The position numbers and the translations under genes were made by a program. This document shows positions 21,946 through 32,182 of a stretch of 64,000 nt of DNA, one piece after another. Position 1 is the first letter of the stretch. Every line of letters begins with the position of its first letter. Under the pieces are notes generated by a model. That model was not told the origin of the DNA and searched no databases. It saw nothing but the letters and a program-made list of their open reading frames with translations. The DNA is from Chitinophagaceae bacterium. GTDB lineage: Bacteria > Bacteroidota > Bacteroidia > Chitinophagales > Chitinophagaceae. The DNA is taken from NCBI GenBank assembly GCA_947457465.1, contig CANGWB010000008.1, positions 1-64,000 on the forward strand, written 5' to 3'.

Positions 21946-22478
21946 TCCGTAAGAAGAATTAGTGCGAACACGGCATAGTTGAGCATATCCAGATAATTGG
22001 CGTCTAGACCTTCGCTGATCAACGTTTTGCCATCATTCTGTAGGATCTGTCGCATGCGTTGCAATTTCATCAGGATCAGATCGACAAAACTCTCCTGACT
22101 CATCGAGCGCCAGGCTTCCCCATAATCATGGTTCTTATTTTGCATCAATCTCTTGGCCGTTGCAAGGGCCTTTTCAAAAAGAGGTTTTACCTGGTCCAAG
22201 CTAAGTTCCTCTGGATCATCAGCTGTTAGCTGAAGCTGCATCAAACCGATAACGGCATAGTTGATGATGCCTTTGAATTCATCCTGAATACCATCTCCTA
22301 CCCGTTGTTCTCCCAACTCCTGAATAGTTCGGATGCGTTGGGCTTTGATGAAGATCTGGTCGACGATGGAAATGGGACGAAGAACTCGCCAGGCGGTTCC
22401 GTAGTCCTGAGTCTTTTTGTAAAAAATCTCTGCCGCAGAGGCGACAACCTGGTCGTATTGTTGATTCGTATCGGACAT
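21942..22478 (-). CDS. DUF1599 domain-containing protein
   Basis: Two related halves (YKKTQDYGTAWRVLRP / NKNHDYGEAWRSMSQESFVDLILMKLQRMRQI); 4-nt overlap with downstream gene. Confidence 0.85.
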   Translation of the reverse strand: MSDTNQQYDQVVASAAEIFYKKTQDYGTAWRVLRPISIVDQIFIKAQRIRTIQELGEQRVGDGIQDEFKGIINYAVIGLMQLQLTADDPEELSLDQVKPLFEKALATAKRLMQNKNHDYGEAWRSMSQESFVDLILMKLQRMRQILQNDGKTLISEGLDANYLDMLNYAVFALILLTE

Positions 22479-22523
22479 GTTATTCGTGGTGACTTACCTT
22501 CGTCAAAAGTAATAAAAGGAAGT

Positions 22524-23357
22524 ATGCTAACGCTGCGGAGTGCCGGTAAGCTTTTAGATCTAGATCAGCCTGTGGTTATGGGTATCCTCAACTGCACGCC
22601 CGATTCCTTTTATAGCGTAAGTCGAGTACAACACATCGACCAGGGACTTCGTTTCGCTGAGGAGCAGATTCGTCAAGGTGCTCAGATTCTCGATCTGGGT
22701 GGACAAAGCACCCGACCCGGTAGCGAACGAATTGATGCCGAAGAGGAGACAAATCGGGTGATCCCGCTTTTAACAGCCATTCGAAAAAAATTCCCATCAG
22801 TATTTCTTTCTATAGATACTTTTCATGCATCAGTAGCCAAAGCCGCCATTGATGAGGGGATTGATATCATAAATGACGTGAGTGGAGGTCAGATCGATCC
22901 TCAAATGCTGGATGTAGTGGCGAATAGTCGGTTGCCTTTTGTCATCATGCATATGAGTGGTACACCTCAGGACATGCAACAACATACATCCTATGTGAAT
23001 GTCACCGCTACCGTCAAAGAATACCTCAACGAACGTATTGAGCTGTGCAAGTCGATGGGTATTGATCAACTGATCTTAGACCCGGGATTTGGTTTTTCCA
23101 AGACTACGGAGCAAAGCTTTCAAATCCTTCGAGAACTATCGAATTTGGCAGAGCTACCCTACCCCCTCATGGTCGGACTTTCCCGAAAATCCATGATCTA
23201 TAGAACGCTGGAGGTTGACCCACTGATGGCTCTGAACGGAACTACCGCATTACACATGCAAGCCCTGACACAAGGTGCCAGGATCTTGCGTGTACATGAC
23301 GTTCGTCCAGCCTGGGAAACGATCCGTTTATTCCAGGCCTTGCATCGGAAAGATTAG
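22524..23357 (+). CDS. folP: Dihydropteroate synthase
   Basis: PVVMGILNCTPDSFY, ILDLGGQSTRPGSERIDAEEE, LDPGFGFSKT; start set at 22524 (ORF start 22305 runs into DUF1599 gene). Confidence 0.97.
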   Translation: MLTLRSAGKLLDLDQPVVMGILNCTPDSFYSVSRVQHIDQGLRFAEEQIRQGAQILDLGGQSTRPGSERIDAEEETNRVIPLLTAIRKKFPSVFLSIDTFHASVAKAAIDEGIDIINDVSGGQIDPQMLDVVANSRLPFVIMHMSGTPQDMQQHTSYVNVTATVKEYLNERIELCKSMGIDQLILDPGFGFSKTTEQSFQILRELSNLAELPYPLMVGLSRKSMIYRTLEVDPLMALNGTTALHMQALTQGARILRVHDVRPAWETIRLFQALHRKD

Positions 23358-23365
23358 ATTCCTGA

Positions 23366-24256
23366 TCAGGGCGTATTTGTCGCTGCAGGCGCTTTATCCG
23401 CAACGGAAAGAACCTCAACCTCAAATTTTAAGTGTGAATATCCTTTGATGGAACCGGAACCGGCCGGACCATACCCCTGCAAAGAAGGAATGAAGAAGAC
23501 CCCTTTTCCACCGGGACGGAGAAAACGAACACCTTCATCAAATCCGGGGATCATTTGTCCGGCGCCTACTGTAAAACTTAACGGCTCTGTATGATGAAAG
23601 CTGGTATCGATGTTACTGTCAAATACTTTTCCATCGAAAGTCATACCCGTGTATTTAACCGAAACATATTTTCCGGTGTCGATCAAATTGCCGGAACCTG
23701 GAAGTAGGGTTTGAACATATACGCCGTTGGCGCTACGCTCAGCCTTAACGCCAGACTTGTTTACAAATGCTTCGACTTCTTTGACCTCTTTCACTTTAAA
23801 AGCATCCATTTCTTTATCGGCATCGATCTTACGCAGGCTGTCGTTGTCAAAAATGCCCATGACCTTTACGGTTGTGATGATCCGATCTCCTTTTTTGAAC
23901 GGAGGCGGCACACTGCCAGGATTCCGATTCATGAACGTATCCATCATCTGTGTAGCGATCACACTGTCACCCAAGCGAAGTTGGGACCAGATCTCTGATA
24001 GGTCATAAGGTGCGGTTTGATTGAGAACCGGAATGTAATTCGGGATCTTTCCTTGGTTCGTGAAGACCACACTGTCGTTGATCGACTGGGTGATGGCTAG
24101 TTTCAGAAAACCTCCCATTTTTACTTGAGGTTTTTTAGAATCCGAGAAGATCTCATAGGGCATTCCGCCTGGCGTCTTCTTGAGGACTGATTTTTGACAA
24201 GATAAAAGGACCAGACCGATCAGGGCCAGGATCGTAAGAGCATTGTACTTTTTCAT
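23366..24256 (-). CDS. FKBP-type peptidyl-prolyl cis-trans isomerase lipoprotein
   Basis: Lipobox VLLSCQ; DTGKYVSVKYTGMTFDGKVFDSN...PGFDEGVRFLRPGGKGVFFIPSLQGYG. Confidence 0.93.
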   Translation of the reverse strand: MKKYNALTILALIGLVLLSCQKSVLKKTPGGMPYEIFSDSKKPQVKMGGFLKLAITQSINDSVVFTNQGKIPNYIPVLNQTAPYDLSEIWSQLRLGDSVIATQMMDTFMNRNPGSVPPPFKKGDRIITTVKVMGIFDNDSLRKIDADKEMDAFKVKEVKEVEAFVNKSGVKAERSANGVYVQTLLPGSGNLIDTGKYVSVKYTGMTFDGKVFDSNIDTSFHHTEPLSFTVGAGQMIPGFDEGVRFLRPGGKGVFFIPSLQGYGPAGSGSIKGYSHLKFEVEVLSVADKAPAATNTP

Positions 24257-25272
24257 GGTTGTGGTTTGTTGAGTTCCTCCTGATAGGAAGGAAGTATTTT
24301 TTTGAATGTTTCTACGGTTTCAGACAAGGATTGGCTGCTTCGTCCACCGGCGGCGTTAAAATGGCCACCCCCCTCAAAATGTTGTCGGGCAAATTGGTTA
24401 CAATCAAAATCACCTTTACTGCGAAAACTCCATTTCCGCTCTTCATCGCGATCAATGCAAATAGCCACCAATCGGATACCTTGAATGGAATGTGGAAGGT
24501 TGACCAACCCGTCGGTATCGCCGGTTCGTATCTGGTATTTAAGCAGATCGGATTTGGGAATGGCGATCAAGGCGGCATTAAATTCATAGAAAACCTCCAT
24601 CCGATTGGTCAGGACATGCCCCATGAAACGAAGCCGGTTTTCTAAGTAATTATCATATAACCCCTCGTATACTTTGGTGTGGTCGAGTCCTTTGTCTTTC
24701 AAAACTGCCACCATCCGATGCACCGGAGCCGTAGCGGAATTAAACCGAAACGATCCGGTATCTCCTACGACCCCGGCAAATAAACAAGAAGCAATATTAG
24801 CATCTATCCGATCGAGGTTGCCTGATTCAACGATTAGATCATAGATCATTTCGCAGGTGGAACTTTTACTGGTATCGCTGATTCCGTAATTAAAAGACTG
24901 CGTATCGGGTTGCTGGTGATGGTCGATCAAGATCTTGACACAAGACGCTTCAGCAAGAATGGGTGCCAGCTGTTTTGTGCGGTAAAAAATGTTGAAGTCC
25001 AAACAAAAAAGCCAGTCAGCCTCCTTGATCACCTCTGCAGAGGCCTGTTTGTTATGTTCAAAATCGATTACCTCGCGTGCACCGGGCATCCAGTTCACCC
25101 AGCCGGCCCAATTAGTTGGAGAAACGGCTGTAACCTGATGACCCATTGATTCTAAAAAAAGCTTTAGTCCCAACATGGACCCCATGGCATCCGCATCCGG
25201 CTTTTGGTGTGTCGTGATGACAACCTTGCGTGGCGTTTGTAGTTGATTAAAAAGGGATGAGATCGGCTCCAT
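24253..25272 (-). CDS. DHH-family phosphoesterase / oligoribonuclease NrnA-like
   Basis: TTHQKPDADAMGSMLGLKLFL, LIDHHQQPD, GGGHFNAAGG; start MEPISSLF at 25272; 4-nt overlap with FKBP gene. Confidence 0.93.
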   Translation of the reverse strand: MEPISSLFNQLQTPRKVVITTHQKPDADAMGSMLGLKLFLESMGHQVTAVSPTNWAGWVNWMPGAREVIDFEHNKQASAEVIKEADWLFCLDFNIFYRTKQLAPILAEASCVKILIDHHQQPDTQSFNYGISDTSKSSTCEMIYDLIVESGNLDRIDANIASCLFAGVVGDTGSFRFNSATAPVHRMVAVLKDKGLDHTKVYEGLYDNYLENRLRFMGHVLTNRMEVFYEFNAALIAIPKSDLLKYQIRTGDTDGLVNLPHSIQGIRLVAICIDRDEERKWSFRSKGDFDCNQFARQHFEGGGHFNAAGGRSSQSLSETVETFKKILPSYQEELNKPQP

Positions 25273-25339
25273 AAAGGCGTGGCAAAAGTAATTCTTCTGC
25301 CCGATATCCCCTACCTTCGCGGCGCAAAACACCAAGAAT

Positions 25340-25756
25340 ATGAGCAACCGTACGTTTACCATGATCAAGCCTGATGCCTTTCTTAAAGGACATTCCGGCG
25401 CTATCCTCGATCAGATCCTCAAAGCAGGTTATCAGATCAAAGCCATGAAAATGATGAAACTTTCCGCTGAAAAAGCCGGTGAGTTCTATGCTGTACATAA
25501 AGAGCGCCCTTTTTATGGTGAACTGGTTGAATTCATGAGCTCCGGACCGATCGTGGCAGCGATCCTGGAAAAAGATAACGCCGTTGAAGATTTTCGTAAA
25601 CTGATCGGCGCCACTGATCCCGCAAAAGCCGAAGAAGGTACTATCCGCAAACAGTTTGCTGCTTCTGTTGGAGAAAACGCCATTCACGGAAGTGACAGCG
25701 ATGCGAATGCCTTGATCGAAGGATCATTCATGTTCAGTGGATTGGAGCAATTCTGA
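25340..25756 (+). CDS. ndk: Nucleoside diphosphate kinase
   Basis: [64 protein letters not shown]. Confidence 0.98.
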   Translation: MSNRTFTMIKPDAFLKGHSGAILDQILKAGYQIKAMKMMKLSAEKAGEFYAVHKERPFYGELVEFMSSGPIVAAILEKDNAVEDFRKLIGATDPAKAEEGTIRKQFAASVGENAIHGSDSDANALIEGSFMFSGLEQF

Positions 25757-25777
25757 TCTACCTTACCGATATTTTAC

Positions 25778-25799
25778 AAGCCTGCCTTCGGGTAGGCTT
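25778..25799 (+). terminator. Intrinsic terminator of ndk (UUCG tetraloop)
   Basis: aagcctgcc-ttcg-ggtaggctt followed by a T run. Confidence 0.9.
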
Positions 25800-25801
25800 T
25801 T

Positions 25802-26254
25802 TTATTGCCACATTCTCAAGCGAAGCGGTGTAAGCTCATTTTTTCCGGGCCGAACTTCAAATTGGGCTCGATGAAATTTAGGCGGACCAAATGCCCCGAT
25901 CACATTATTGGAAAATCCAAAGGGTTCGGTGGGTATGCCCATTTTATTCTTATCGAGATGGCCATTCTCATTCAGATCCAGTATCACAGCCAACGCATAT
26001 CGACCTGCTGGAATAGAGTTGATGATGATCTTATTCTCTCCCTGAACGGCAGGACAACTGCCATTTCTAAAGGCCTTCGCCGGCTCGTCAGGAAATCCGA
26101 CCCCATCCTTATATAAACTATAAAGAAATTTTCCGGAAGGGGTAACTGGGCCTTTGATCGGTACGATCATAGTTGACTGTGCTGTTGCTGTCAACGGAAA
26201 AAGAACCAGTAGCATAAATAGAAATGGTAGACATCCTTTGAAATAGAAGGTCAT
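25802..26254 (-). CDS. DUF2141-family secreted protein
   Basis: GSCPAVQGENKIIINSIPAGRYALAVILDLNENGHLDKNKMGIPTEPFGFSNN is a DUF2141 signature; start at MTFYFKGCLPFLF. Confidence 0.85.
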   Translation of the reverse strand: MTFYFKGCLPFLFMLLVLFPLTATAQSTMIVPIKGPVTPSGKFLYSLYKDGVGFPDEPAKAFRNGSCPAVQGENKIIINSIPAGRYALAVILDLNENGHLDKNKMGIPTEPFGFSNNVIGAFGPPKFHRAQFEVRPGKNELTPLRLRMWQ

Positions 26255-26349
26255 CTGGGTTACCTTTGAGGCAACCTTAGAATTAATTGAAGGTTTCCCT
26301 AACGATTGCTGCCTGATCATTTTTTCAATAACAATTAAAATTAGGCAAC

Positions 26350-26640
26350 ATGGTACAAAAGACGCTTTACAAGACCAAAGACTACGCAAAGGTCAAATTC
26401 TCCATCGACGCATCGGATGCTAAATCAGTTGAGTTACTCGGTCTGAATGATAACTGGAAAAAAGGTATCCGAATGGCCCGAAAAAAGAACGGAACCTTTC
26501 AGACGGAGATCAACCTGCCAAAAAACAGCCGTCATGAGTTCAAGTATCTGATCGACAAGCAGACCTGGCTCAATGACGAGGGGGCAGACCACGAAACACC
26601 AAATGTATTCGGCGGCACAAACAGTGTAGTGAATATTTGA
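26350..26640 (+). CDS. Stand-alone isoamylase early-set / glycogen-recognition (CBM48-like) domain protein
   Basis: VKFSIDASDAKSVELLGLNDNWKKGIRMARKKNGTFQTEINLPKNSRHEFKYLIDKQTWLNDEGADHETPNVFGGTNSVVNI; 96 aa. Confidence 0.85.
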   Translation: MVQKTLYKTKDYAKVKFSIDASDAKSVELLGLNDNWKKGIRMARKKNGTFQTEINLPKNSRHEFKYLIDKQTWLNDEGADHETPNVFGGTNSVVNI

Positions 26641-26651
26641 TCCGTCAGAGG

Positions 26652-26990
26652 TCAGCCTTTTTTCTTTGTCACCGGTTTCAGGTCGAACTGAGTAACCTTG
26701 ATCCGATCGCCCTCGATCGTGCCGGTAACTTTTGCCTGGCGGATGGCATTACAAAAACCATCCTCCTCGTGCGCATCCCCATGTGCATCCAAATTGGTGC
26801 CATCTACGAAATATACTTTTCCACCCAGACGGATAGAAAGGTCGCATCCACGTGGCTCCTTCACTTTGAATTGACATTGCGCACAGCTGGCCTCAACGAT
26901 CTTGTTTTTAACCGTTTGTGATTTAGTTTGTGCCATAGCAGTAACGGAAACGAACAGACCAAGCGATAATAACAAAATGAATTTTTTCAT
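26652..26990 (-). CDS. Small secreted Cys-containing protein (DUF6370-like)
   Basis: Signal peptide; VEASCAQCQFKVKEPRGCDLSIRLGGKVYFVDGTNLDAHGDAHEEDGFCNAIRQAKVTG. Confidence 0.7.
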   Translation of the reverse strand: MKKFILLLSLGLFVSVTAMAQTKSQTVKNKIVEASCAQCQFKVKEPRGCDLSIRLGGKVYFVDGTNLDAHGDAHEEDGFCNAIRQAKVTGTIEGDRIKVTQFDLKPVTKKKG

Positions 26991-26992
26991 AT

Positions 26993-27922
26993 TTATGTGT
27001 TTGGATTAACAAAAATACAAACTTCCTTTCCGATCGGATGACCTGGTAGGTCGCGGATCAAAATATTCCCCCGATCGGTTTTTACCGTATAAAGACTGGA
27101 ATGCCCATCAAACTCTTCTTCTATCAATTGTCCTCTCCAATCGCCGCTTGTATCAGCTGACAACCCCAATTGCTCGGGCCGTATGAAAATCGGAACCTCG
27201 TTTTGCTTGAGTTGTACATAATTATAGGGACCCAATAAGCATGCTGTATACTCATCAATCGGATGATCATAGATCGATCTCGGCGTTCCCTCTTGAATGA
27301 TGTTGCCCTGTCGAAGTACGAGCATGCGATCGGCCCATCCCAATACTTCAGAAGGATTATGCGAGACAATGACAAGTGTCAATCCCATTTCCTGATGTAG
27401 GGTATCCAAGACAGCTTTCAGTGTATTGCGATGTCCGATATCCAAGTTGGAGAAAGGTTCATCAAGGAGCAGTAATGATGGATGTTTGGATAATTCGATT
27501 GCCAGAGCAATGCGCTGACGTTCTCCACCGGATAACTGATCGGTCATTCGCTCCAAAAGATGATCGATCCGACAGATTGCAGCCAACCTTCTGTCAGCCT
27601 CCCCATCCTGAATGCTATGACGCTCCAGCAGATCGCATACTTTATAGTGATTACGAAGATTGACTGCCTGATGGAGGTAAGAGATGCCGGCGTGCCCTGG
27701 CAACAGTACCTCTGAGGGGCCTTTAACGCGGTTACCTTCGAAAATAACTTCGCCTGCATCCAGGTCGATCAGTCCCGCTAGTGCGCGAAGCAAGGTTGTT
27801 TTACCGGATCCTGTTTCACCAATGATCGCCAGCCGTTCCCGTTTATGAACCGTTAAACCGACTGATCGAAGGACGGCATGCTCTGCGTGAAACTTTGTAA
27901 TAGAGTTGGCAACAAGGATCAT
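26993..27922 (-). CDS. ABC transporter ATP-binding protein (orphan; Fe3+/spermidine-type with TOBE-like tail)
   Basis: Walker A GETGSGKTTLL, signature LSGGERQRIALAIEL, Walker B LLLLDEPFSNLD; no permease nearby. Confidence 0.93.
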   Translation of the reverse strand: MILVANSITKFHAEHAVLRSVGLTVHKRERLAIIGETGSGKTTLLRALAGLIDLDAGEVIFEGNRVKGPSEVLLPGHAGISYLHQAVNLRNHYKVCDLLERHSIQDGEADRRLAAICRIDHLLERMTDQLSGGERQRIALAIELSKHPSLLLLDEPFSNLDIGHRNTLKAVLDTLHQEMGLTLVIVSHNPSEVLGWADRMLVLRQGNIIQEGTPRSIYDHPIDEYTACLLGPYNYVQLKQNEVPIFIRPEQLGLSADTSGDWRGQLIEEEFDGHSSLYTVKTDRGNILIRDLPGHPIGKEVCIFVNPNT

Positions 27923-27940
27923 GGGCGCTTGAATATGTGC

Positions 27941-29617
27941 TCAGACACCCAGTCGTTGATCAAGATCTAGACCATGTTTACGAGATTGTTCCTTCGCTAT
28001 TTCATATCCGGCATCTGCATGTCGGATGACCCCCATTCCCGGATCATTCCGTAAAACTCGACTTAAACGTTTAGCGGCATCTTCTGTCCCATCGGCTACA
28101 ATCACCATCCCCGCATGGATGCTGTAACCCATCCCCACGCCCCCTCCATGATGCAAGGACACCCAACTAGCACCACCTGCCGTATTCACCAAGGCGTTAA
28201 GTATAGGCCAATCTGCCACGGCATCACTTCCATCTAGCATCGATTCGGTTTCTCGGTTAGGACTGGCTACTGATCCGGTATCCAGGTGATCGCGGCCGAT
28301 CACAATCGGTGCTTTTACCTTTCCGGTGCGCACGAGTTCATTGAAGGCCAATCCGGCTTTTTCCCGCTCGCCTTGTCCAAGCCAGCAGATCCTTGCCGGT
28401 AGTCCCTGAAAAGCAATTCTTTCCTGGGCCATTCGAATCCATCTGGCCAGTGGCTTATTATCCGGGAACAATTGTAAGATCAATTCATCCGTGACCGCTA
28501 TGTCCGCCGGATCACCACTTAGCGCTGCCCAACGAAAGGGACCTTTGCCTTCGCAAAACAAGGGCCGTATGTAAGCCGGTACAAAACCAGGAAAATCAAA
28601 TGCGTTTTGAAGTCCCTGCTCCTGTGCACGAGCGCGAATATTATTACCGTAATCAAATGTGATCACCCCCCTTTTCTGAAGTTCCAGCATCAACTCTACA
28701 TGCTTTCGCATACTCGCGTAACTCAGACGGATGTATTCCTCCGGATTCGAGTCTCGCAAGACCTGTGCCTCCTCATTCGATAATCCCTGGGGTGTGTATC
28801 CGATCAATGGATCGTGAGCAGAAGTCTGATCGGTGAGCGTGTCTGGAATGATTCCTCTTTGCAGGAGTCGCTCAAGGAGATCAATGGCGTTGGCTAATAC
28901 ACCGATGCTGATCGCTTTTCCTTCTTGTTTATAGCGCAGAGCAGATTCAATTGCTTCATCTAGATCCAAATGTTTTTCATCCAGATAACGAGTTTCCAAT
29001 CGTTTATCGATACGCCACTCTTCTACCTCGGCGATCAGTGCCACGCCCTCGTTCATGGTAATAGCAAGCGGTTGTGCACCACCCATACCTCCTAGTCCGG
29101 CCGTTACATTCAGCGTTCCTTTTAGGGTTCCGCCAAAATGTTTATCTGCCGCGGCTGCATATGTTTCATAGGTGCCTTGTACAATTCCCTGCGTACCGAT
29201 GTAGATCCAGCTGCCAGCAGTCATCTGTCCGTACATCATCAGCCCCTTTTGTTCCAGCTCGGTAAAATGCTTCCAGTTGGCCCAATTGGGAACCAATTGT
29301 GAATTGGAAATAAGAACGCGTGGGGCATCCGGATGGGTCTTCAGGATCCCTACAGGTTTACCGGACTGGATAAGAAGCGATTCATCATTTTCCAATGATT
29401 TCAAGCTGGCAATGATGCGGTCTAAAGCCTCCTGGTTTCTGGCAGCCTTACCCCGTCCTCCGTATACGATCAGCTCTTCCGGTCGTTCGGCCACTTCCGG
29501 ATCGAGGTTATTCAACAGCATTCGGAGTGCCGCTTCCTGCACCCAGCCCTTGCAATGAAGCGTGGTACCGGTAGGTGTTTTGTATTTGGCAAAATCGTAA
29601 GTAGAGGTATGATTCAT
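27941..29617 (-). CDS. hutU: Urocanate hydratase
   Basis: 558 aa; [91 protein letters not shown]. Confidence 0.98.
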   Translation of the reverse strand: MNHTSTYDFAKYKTPTGTTLHCKGWVQEAALRMLLNNLDPEVAERPEELIVYGGRGKAARNQEALDRIIASLKSLENDESLLIQSGKPVGILKTHPDAPRVLISNSQLVPNWANWKHFTELEQKGLMMYGQMTAGSWIYIGTQGIVQGTYETYAAAADKHFGGTLKGTLNVTAGLGGMGGAQPLAITMNEGVALIAEVEEWRIDKRLETRYLDEKHLDLDEAIESALRYKQEGKAISIGVLANAIDLLERLLQRGIIPDTLTDQTSAHDPLIGYTPQGLSNEEAQVLRDSNPEEYIRLSYASMRKHVELMLELQKRGVITFDYGNNIRARAQEQGLQNAFDFPGFVPAYIRPLFCEGKGPFRWAALSGDPADIAVTDELILQLFPDNKPLARWIRMAQERIAFQGLPARICWLGQGEREKAGLAFNELVRTGKVKAPIVIGRDHLDTGSVASPNRETESMLDGSDAVADWPILNALVNTAGGASWVSLHHGGGVGMGYSIHAGMVIVADGTEDAAKRLSRVLRNDPGMGVIRHADAGYEIAKEQSRKHGLDLDQRLGV

Positions 29618-29621
29618 ATTG

Positions 29622-29629
29622 CAAATATA
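29622..29629 (-). promoter_or_regulatory. Putative -7 box (TATATTTG) for hutU
   Basis: TAnnTTTG on the minus strand ending 4 nt upstream of the hutU ATG. Confidence 0.5.
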
Positions 29630-29679
29630 CTGTGAGGATTCACGGGAAAAGGATATCTTGATCCCTTCAATTCATACCG

Positions 29680-30387
29680 ATGAGCATACATATTAGTGCC
29701 ATGGAAGGCCAGATTGCAGATGTAGTACTGATGCCGGGTGATCCGCTACGAGCCCGCTTCATGGTTGATAAATACTTATACGGGGCCGAGTTAGTTAGTC
29801 AAACGAGAAATGTTCTTTTTTACACCGGTACCTATAAGGGCAGACGGGTTACGATCGGCGCCAGTGGCATGGGGTGTCCATCAATTGGCATCTATTCCTA
29901 TGAATTATTCTCCATGTATGGCGTTGAGTCGATCATCCGGATCGGTACCTGTGGTGCCTATTCGACTGAACTATCCGTCTACGATATGATTTTGGCGGAA
30001 GCTGCTAGCAGCGAGTCTACCTATGCAAGATTTGCCTGGGGTTTGGAAAATGATTCGATTGTTTCGCCGGGTCGGGCTACTGAAGTTATCGCTGATACGG
30101 CTTCTCGATCGGGGATTTCTTTACGCAAAACAAATATTCACTCCTCCGATATCTTCTACAGAAAAGACCCGGCATTGCCGGCAATTGCCAATAAATACAA
30201 TTGCCTAGCCGTGGAGATGGAAGCCTTTGCTTTATTTGCCAATGCACAGGAGCTTGGGAAGTCAGCAGCTACTTTACTGACTGTTTCAGATGTGATTCCT
30301 ACTCACCAGAAGATCTCTGCCGATCAACGGGAAACCGCCTTACTTCCGATGATGGAGCTGGCATTGGAGTCTACTTTGGCCATTTGA
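29680..30387 (+). CDS. deoD: Purine-nucleoside phosphorylase (DeoD type)
   Basis: DVVLMPGDPLRARFMVDKYL, IGASGMGCPSIGIYSYELF, RIGTCGAY, AVEMEAFALF. Confidence 0.92.
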   Translation: MSIHISAMEGQIADVVLMPGDPLRARFMVDKYLYGAELVSQTRNVLFYTGTYKGRRVTIGASGMGCPSIGIYSYELFSMYGVESIIRIGTCGAYSTELSVYDMILAEAASSESTYARFAWGLENDSIVSPGRATEVIADTASRSGISLRKTNIHSSDIFYRKDPALPAIANKYNCLAVEMEAFALFANAQELGKSAATLLTVSDVIPTHQKISADQRETALLPMMELALESTLAI

Positions 30388-31947
30388 TCAAAGCTGGAAA
30401 TCCGGTTGATTCCCGGTCAGATCGATTCCATGTTCTGTAGAATAATTTCGTGTGACTTTTTCTAATTGTCCGGAACGGATGAAGTCCCTCAGTTTTTCCA
30501 GGTCTATGGAAAAGATCCTGTCCTCTTTAGCATAAGAAACGACTTGTTGTACTGATTCGATCACCGCTTCTAAAATGGGAGATGTTTTAAGCGGACGTCG
30601 GAACTCAAATCCTTGAACGGCGCTCAATAATTCCACCGCCAGGATATATTCCAGATTATCGAGAACCTGGTGCAATTTTCGTCCGCTGATAGAACCCATA
30701 CTGACATGATCCTCCTGTCCGAGTGAAGTTGGAATACTATCTGCGCTCGCAGGGAAACAAAGTGTTTTATTCTCCGTCACCAAAGCGGCTGAGGTATATT
30801 GGGGAATCATCAGTCCTGAATTCAATCCGATATTCTCCATCAGTAATGTTGGTAAGCCGAATTTTCCTTCGATCAACAAGTAAGATCGACGGTCGCTGAT
30901 ATTTCCGATCTCAGCCGCTGCGAGACAAGCATAGTCTAGTGGAAGTGCAAGCGGTTGACCATGAAAATTACCGCCACTGATCGAATCATCAGCTCTAAAA
31001 AGGACCGGGTTATCCGTTACCGCATTCAATTCCACTTCAGTTAGTTGCTTCAGGTGCAACCAGGCATTACGGGAGGCACCATGAACCTGCGGCATACATC
31101 GAAGGGAGTATGGATCCTGAACCCGTTCGCAGTCCGCGTGACTGTTCAAATTCTCAGACCCGTTCAATAGCTGTCGGAGTCGATTAGCAACGTAACGGGT
31201 GCCATTAAAGGGGCGTAGGTCATGCAATCTGGGATCGAACGGTGCCGCAGTTCCTTGTAAAGCCTCCAGGGAGAGTGCACCGATGATATCTGCCGATTGT
31301 AACAGGTTTTGAAAACGGTACACACCGCTGACTGCATGAGCCAAAATAAATTGAGTACCGTTGATCAGTGCCAACCCTTCTTTGGGGCCCAATGCCAGTG
31401 GCTGCATTCCGGTTCGCTGAAACAAAGCTTGCGTTGACATGCGCTCGCCCTTAAAAAATACTTCTCCCATTCCGATCAGTGGAAGAAACAGATGAGATAA
31501 GGGAGCGAGATCGCCTGATGCGCCAACACTGCCTTTTTCCGGAACAACCGGTAGTGCATCAGCTTGCAGATGCCAAAGTATCCTATCCAGTGTTTCAGTA
31601 CGAACTCCACTATGTCCGTAGCAAAGTGATTGTAATTTGGTGATCAGCATCAGGCGCACGATCTCCGACGAGACCGGATTGCCTACCCCTACACTATGAC
31701 TTTGTAAGATCTTATGCTGAAGCGTTTCCGCATCTTTTGCATCGATGGCGGTATTCGCAAGAATGCCAAAGCCGGTGTTGATGCCGTAAACGGTTCGCTT
31801 ACTGTCCAGAATTTCTTGTACCCAGCGGGCGGCACCGTCAACCTTTTGCCTGGCCTCTGGGCCAAAAACAGCAGTTGTTTCGCCTTTTGTCAGTTGCATG
31901 GCTTTTGCCACAGACAAACAGTCGACACCGAATTGAAATGATTTCAT
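30388..31947 (-). CDS. hutH: Histidine ammonia-lyase
   Basis: VYGINTGFG; MIO motif GSVGASGDLAPLSHL; QDPYSLRCMPQVHGA; SGGNFHGQPLA. Confidence 0.97.
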   Translation of the reverse strand: MKSFQFGVDCLSVAKAMQLTKGETTAVFGPEARQKVDGAARWVQEILDSKRTVYGINTGFGILANTAIDAKDAETLQHKILQSHSVGVGNPVSSEIVRLMLITKLQSLCYGHSGVRTETLDRILWHLQADALPVVPEKGSVGASGDLAPLSHLFLPLIGMGEVFFKGERMSTQALFQRTGMQPLALGPKEGLALINGTQFILAHAVSGVYRFQNLLQSADIIGALSLEALQGTAAPFDPRLHDLRPFNGTRYVANRLRQLLNGSENLNSHADCERVQDPYSLRCMPQVHGASRNAWLHLKQLTEVELNAVTDNPVLFRADDSISGGNFHGQPLALPLDYACLAAAEIGNISDRRSYLLIEGKFGLPTLLMENIGLNSGLMIPQYTSAALVTENKTLCFPASADSIPTSLGQEDHVSMGSISGRKLHQVLDNLEYILAVELLSAVQGFEFRRPLKTSPILEAVIESVQQVVSYAKEDRIFSIDLEKLRDFIRSGQLEKVTRNYSTEHGIDLTGNQPDFQL

Positions 31948-32003
31948 ATGAACCGATTATAGCCTAGCACTCGTCACCGGCAATGACGATCGCAATAAAA
32001 AAA

Positions 32004-32028
32004 CATCCCGGCAGCGGGTGCCGGGATG
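32004..32028 (-). terminator. Intrinsic terminator of tRNA-Arg
   Basis: Minus strand CATCCCGGCACCCGCTGCCGGGATG followed by TTTTTTTA. Confidence 0.9.
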
Positions 32029-32034
32029 AAAAGG

Positions 32035-32108
32035 TGATCCGGATTGGATTCAAACCAATGACCCCAAACTTAGAAGGTTTGTGCTCTATTCAGCTGAGCT
32101 ACCGGACC
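32035..32108 (-). tRNA. tRNA-Arg (anticodon UCU)
   Basis: GGTCCGG...CCGGATC acceptor stem, D-arm GCTCAGCTGAATAGAGC, anticodon arm CAAAC-CTTCTAA-GTTTG, T-arm ATTGG-TTTGAAT-CCAAT, discriminator A; CCA not encoded. Confidence 0.96.
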
Positions 32109-32182
32109 AATTGAAAAAGAACAAGGGTCAACCTGTAAAAGTTGAACCTTCTGCAAAGCTAGTTTTTTTTAGCTTGCAGTCC

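Noticed and set aside
32156-32175. AAGCTA-GTTTTTTT-TAGCTT hairpin upstream of ung as a terminator or riboswitch
   Set aside because: Short 6-bp stem with a T-rich loop and no downstream U tract; weak and more likely incidental.
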